64,000 nucleotides of DNA from SIG603 sp963621245 (GTDB lineage: Bacteria; Bacillota; Clostridia; Oscillospirales; Acutalibacteraceae). Each line of letters begins with the position of its first letter. Positions within the stretch are counted from its first letter, which is position 1. This document shows positions 61,589 to 64,000 of this stretch, one piece after another. Made by a program: the position numbers and the translations under genes. The stretch covers positions 3,553 to 67,552 of the forward strand of contig CAVFCW010000012.1 of assembly GCA_963621245.1 (NCBI GenBank), in the 5' to 3' direction. Below the pieces are notes generated by a model, which was given only the letters and a program-made list of their open reading frames with translations, searched no databases and was not told where the DNA came from.

Positions 61589-63067
61589 TTAATAATCTTT
61601 TATTTTTCTAAAGTCATCAAAAAATAGAGGTGTCCCTCCTGTATGGATAAAAAGGATATTTTTGTTTTGTATCTTCATTTCTTCGATATATTTCTTCATT
61701 CCAAGAAAAGCTTTTCCAGTATAGGTACTATCCAGCGGTATTCCGTATTTAATCATTGACTCTTTTATAGTATCCTCAATTTCACTGTTTTCTTTTCCGT
61801 ATCCGTCACCTGTATATTGATCAAGAAAAACTGTTCTCTTCTGAATTTCTTCCTCAGCAATTTCAGGCATATACTTCCGAATACTATCGAGAACCACTTC
61901 CCGACCTCTAGGATTTTTTCTTGCAATACTAATTCCGATAATATGACGATCATCATTATATTTGATTTGGCCACACACAAGTCCCGCATGAGTTGTCCCT
62001 GTACCGGAAGCAAAGAAGATATAATCAAAATGAACTCCAAACTCTTTCTCTTGCTCTCTTATCTCCTGATAGCACTGAACATATGCTTCAGTCCCAATAT
62101 CACCGTGTCCGCCGCCTTCAATGAAATAAGGATTTTTTCCTTCAGCTTTTAGTTTTGCAAGCTTCCCGTCTATCGTATCGTGTACCTTTACCACCGGAAC
62201 TGTAGTAATCTGTGCCCCAAACAGATCCATCATCCGGCTGTTGAAGGTCGGTTCACTTGCTTCCTCCGGGCTTATGATGTAGCACTCCATTCCTCGCCTA
62301 CAGCATTCGTTTGCAACAATGCGACAATGATTAGAGCTACCGGAGCCATAAGTAACAACGCAGTCAAAACACCCTTCGTCTATATTTTCAAAAAACAATT
62401 CAGCTTTTCTTGCTTTATTGCCACCGAAAGAGAATGGAATTAAATCCTCGCGTTTGATATATAGATGGTTATTCTGATATTCACCTAAATCTTGAATAAT
62501 GGTTCTATTGAAAAGCGCAAAATTGGAAAATCTAATTTCATAATAAAGTTTTCTCCTCCCCCAAAATTTCGAGAACCTTACTCTATCAATAAATTCTGAG
62601 GAATTCTTATGGTACAAATCATCTACAAAATATCCTTCTTGTTTAAATCCAACTTTTTCATATAAATGAATTGCTTTTTCGTTTTTAGCATCTACCGTCA
62701 AATACACCTTGTGAAGTTTTAATTCCTTGTAAGCATATTCTAAAATAGCTTTTGTGGCCTTAAATGCAATGCCACGCCGTTTATACTTTTTCTCTCCAAT
62801 TGTTATGTAGTATTCTGCCTTCTTATTGACTTTATCAATCTGTAGCAAGCCTATGATTCCTACTGGCAAACTATCATATTCAATTACGCAGTCTAACCTT
62901 CTACTGTTGTCCTTACTTTCGAACCACTCAGTAGTTCTATCTGTGCTTAAAGGCAAATCATAATGAAGATACCGGTTGTTCTCTGGATTATTAATCCATT
63001 CTACCTTTTTTTGTATGTCTCTTTTCTCGAATAAACGAAGTGTTATATCTTCATACTGATAATTCAT
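61589..63067 (-). CDS. GNAT acetyltransferase fused to a PLP-dependent ACC deaminase/D-cysteine desulfhydrase-like enzyme
   Basis: A 492-residue fusion. Residues 5-165 are a RimJ/RimL-type GNAT domain (ITIGEKKYKRRGIAFKATKA, LYEKVGFKQEGYF). Residues about 180-492 are a fold-type II PLP enzyme of the ACC-deaminase group with the lysine K218 in FGGNKARK, SGSSNHCR (phosphate site) and SGTGTTHAGL. The ATG at 63067 follows GGGATGG; longer in-frame starts overlap the sugar transferase by over 100 bases. The two activities in one chain suggest a two-step change of an amino acid or amino sugar. The substrate is unknown. Confidence 0.85.
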   Translation of the reverse strand: MNYQYEDITLRLFEKRDIQKKVEWINNPENNRYLHYDLPLSTDRTTEWFESKDNSRRLDCVIEYDSLPVGIIGLLQIDKVNKKAEYYITIGEKKYKRRGIAFKATKAILEYAYKELKLHKVYLTVDAKNEKAIHLYEKVGFKQEGYFVDDLYHKNSSEFIDRVRFSKFWGRRKLYYEIRFSNFALFNRTIIQDLGEYQNNHLYIKREDLIPFSFGGNKARKAELFFENIDEGCFDCVVTYGSGSSNHCRIVANECCRRGMECYIISPEEASEPTFNSRMMDLFGAQITTVPVVKVHDTIDGKLAKLKAEGKNPYFIEGGGHGDIGTEAYVQCYQEIREQEKEFGVHFDYIFFASGTGTTHAGLVCGQIKYNDDRHIIGISIARKNPRGREVVLDSIRKYMPEIAEEEIQKRTVFLDQYTGDGYGKENSEIEDTIKESMIKYGIPLDSTYTGKAFLGMKKYIEEMKIQNKNILFIHTGGTPLFFDDFRKIKDY

Positions 63068-63110
63068 CCTTTGTCCATCCCATTCATTTCTTATATTTTC
63101 ACTTTGTTTC

Positions 63111-63797
63111 TCAGGGCTTAATTGCACCTTTCGGTGTTTGTATCCAGTTCTTTCTTTCATCAAGCAATTTGCCAACCTTAAATTCCTTACCAACCAAGAT
63201 ATCTGATCGTTTAAACACCTTAACAACAGTCACCAAAACAATTTTCAAGTCAAATAGAAACGAAATATTGTTCACATATTCCAAGTCATACTGAAATCGT
63301 TGTTCCCAACTATCAATAGCGTTTCTGCCATTAATTTGAGCCCATCCTGATAGACCAGGTCTTACATCATGTCTATGATGTTCTTCTTCTGTGTAATAAG
63401 GAAGGTACTCAACCAGAAGCGGACGTGGACCAACAACAGACATATCTCCTTTTAAAATATTGAAAGCTTCCGGTAATTCATCCATAGAAGTAGATCTAAG
63501 TAAACGGCCGAACTTTGTAAGTCTCACATCATCCGGAAGTAACTTTCCATTCTCATCTCTCGCATCGGTCATTGATCTGAATTTATAGAGATAGAAAGTC
63601 TTCTCTTTTCCTGTCTTCGGATCTATTCTTCCTGGACGTGCTTGTTTGAAAATAATTGGGCTTCCAAGTTTAATGCGTACCAGTATCGCAACTATTGCAT
63701 AAAGCCAAAAAAACACAACAATAGCAAGTAATGCACATATAATATCAATTACTCTTTTGAATACTCTGCAATAGATTCTGTTCTTCCCTTTAATCAT
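63111..63797 (-). CDS. Initiating sugar transferase (PglC/WcaJ-type phosphoglycosyl transferase)
   Basis: A 228-residue monotopic transferase that puts the first sugar-phosphate on undecaprenyl phosphate. It has a re-entrant/TM helix (about 14-40, VIDIICALLAIVVFFWLYAI), YKFRSMTDARD, and DELPEAFNILKGDMSVVGPRP with catalytic D-E. The size fits the small PglC class. The ATG at 63797 has AGGAG upstream; a TTG 10 codons earlier overlaps the aminotransferase end. It follows a DegT aminotransferase, as in bacillosamine loci. Confidence 0.92.
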   Translation of the reverse strand: MIKGKNRIYCRVFKRVIDIICALLAIVVFFWLYAIVAILVRIKLGSPIIFKQARPGRIDPKTGKEKTFYLYKFRSMTDARDENGKLLPDDVRLTKFGRLLRSTSMDELPEAFNILKGDMSVVGPRPLLVEYLPYYTEEEHHRHDVRPGLSGWAQINGRNAIDSWEQRFQYDLEYVNNISFLFDLKIVLVTVVKVFKRSDILVGKEFKVGKLLDERKNWIQTPKGAIKP

Positions 63798-63819
63798 CTG
63801 AGTTCTCCTATACACAGAT

Positions 63820-64000
63820 TTACTCAAAACAAGCCTTTATTACATCAATAATTCTGTCCTGCTGCTCTTCTGTCATCTTATTGTCACTCGGCAAACATAA
63901 TCCTCTTGCGAAAATGTCCATGCCTACATCTGCAGCTTCTCCAGCAATGTAAGCATTTGATCTTGCACGTCCGTTTCCGTCTCTTATAACAAACGGATTC
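63820..64000 (-). CDS. DegT/DnrJ/EryC1 family aminotransferase, C-terminal end (cut by the window)
   Basis: About 60 C-terminal residues are visible, including RSNAYIAGEAADVGMDIF, ARGLCLPSDNKMTEEQQDRI and a TAA at 63820-63822. The RGLCLPSxxxxTEEQQ pattern is typical of PglE-like sugar aminotransferases that make 4-amino sugars. The start lies beyond the window. It is next to the PglC-type transferase, so the first sugar is probably a 4-amino or diamino sugar such as a bacillosamine derivative; this is inference. Confidence 0.8.
   Translation of the reverse strand, partial: NPFVIRDGNGRARSNAYIAGEAADVGMDIFARGLCLPSDNKMTEEQQDRIIDVIKACFE

Noticed and set aside
63068..63226. Longer start for the GNAT-PLP gene
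   Set aside because: It overlaps the sugar transferase gene by over 100 bases, has no ribosome binding site and no homology to GNAT proteins.

Overview
The window is a chromosomal segment of a low-GC Gram-positive bacterium, most likely a clostridial (Oscillospiraceae/Lachnospiraceae-like) gut anaerobe. Evidence: the Firmicutes-type gene blocks tig-clpP-clpX-lon-engB, rplS-lepB-ylqF-rnhB-yraN, remA-gmk-rpoZ-priA-def-fmt-rsmB-rlmN-stp-prkC-rsgA-thiN and scpA-scpB-ytfJ; YerC/YecD and RemA regulators; a GerW/YtfJ sporulation-type protein; AT-rich sequence with strong GGAGG ribosome binding sites; and extended -10 (TGn) promoters. Nearly everything lies on the minus strand, so operons read from high to low coordinates. 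No rRNA, tRNA, CRISPR array or transposase was seen.

Layout. 1-2.7 kb: a DUF5060-type glycosidase-like gene (cut by the window edge), a DUF6873-like protein and radA. 2.7-4.7 kb: yerC, a methyltransferase and hslO. 5.0-5.8 kb: two small orphan genes. 6-12.4 kb: protein quality control (tig, clpP, clpX, lon) plus the GTPase engB. 12.6-17.7 kb: phosphoesterase, thrC, yraN, rnhB, ylqF, lepB, rplS with a structured leader. 17.8-30.3 kb: a long overlapping operon for translation start and end chemistry (def, fmt), rRNA methylation, replication restart, guanylate kinase and the PASTA kinase/phosphatase pair. 30.5-32.1 kb: a ketopantoate-reductase-like and an ATC-hydrolase-like pair. 32.4-36.2 kb: rluB, ytfJ, scpB/scpA and a site-2 protease. 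36.4-42.1 kb: rpmB (plus strand), a phospholipase-C-like protein, an RluA synthase, ispA, xseB, xseA, a TsaD paralogue and nusB. 42.3-45.0 kb: a secreted repeat protein cut by an in-frame stop. 45.1-64.0 kb: the end of a large capsule/exopolysaccharide locus.

The polysaccharide locus contains, in transcription order, a DegT aminotransferase (partial), the initiating phosphoglycosyl transferase, a GNAT-PLP fusion enzyme, an ATP-grasp ligase, several glycosyltransferases, a polymerase (Wzy), a flippase (Wzx), the UDP-L-FucNAc enzymes CapE, CapG and CapF, an O-acyltransferase and a PF14907-type nucleotidyltransferase, ending at a 13-bp terminator hairpin. It predicts a Wzx/Wzy-assembled polymer containing L-FucNAc and probably acyl or amino-acid decoration.

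The most striking observation is at 59097-59553. A 447-bp segment bounded by the 5-bp inverted repeat CGGTG/CACCG lies in reverse orientation and breaks two adjacent glycosyltransferase genes at once. Turning it round on paper restores both frames exactly (about 402 and 401 codons) with a normal 11-nt intergenic gap and ribosome binding site. About 1 kb downstream, a G10 tract (coding strand) joins the end of the second glycosyltransferase to an N-terminally truncated third one; changing the tract by one base would stop or fuse the products. A C7 tract sits near the start of the acyltransferase gene, and a single-base nonsense change splits the repeat protein. Together these point to a surface-polysaccharide locus in a varied or off state, though assembly error must be excluded.
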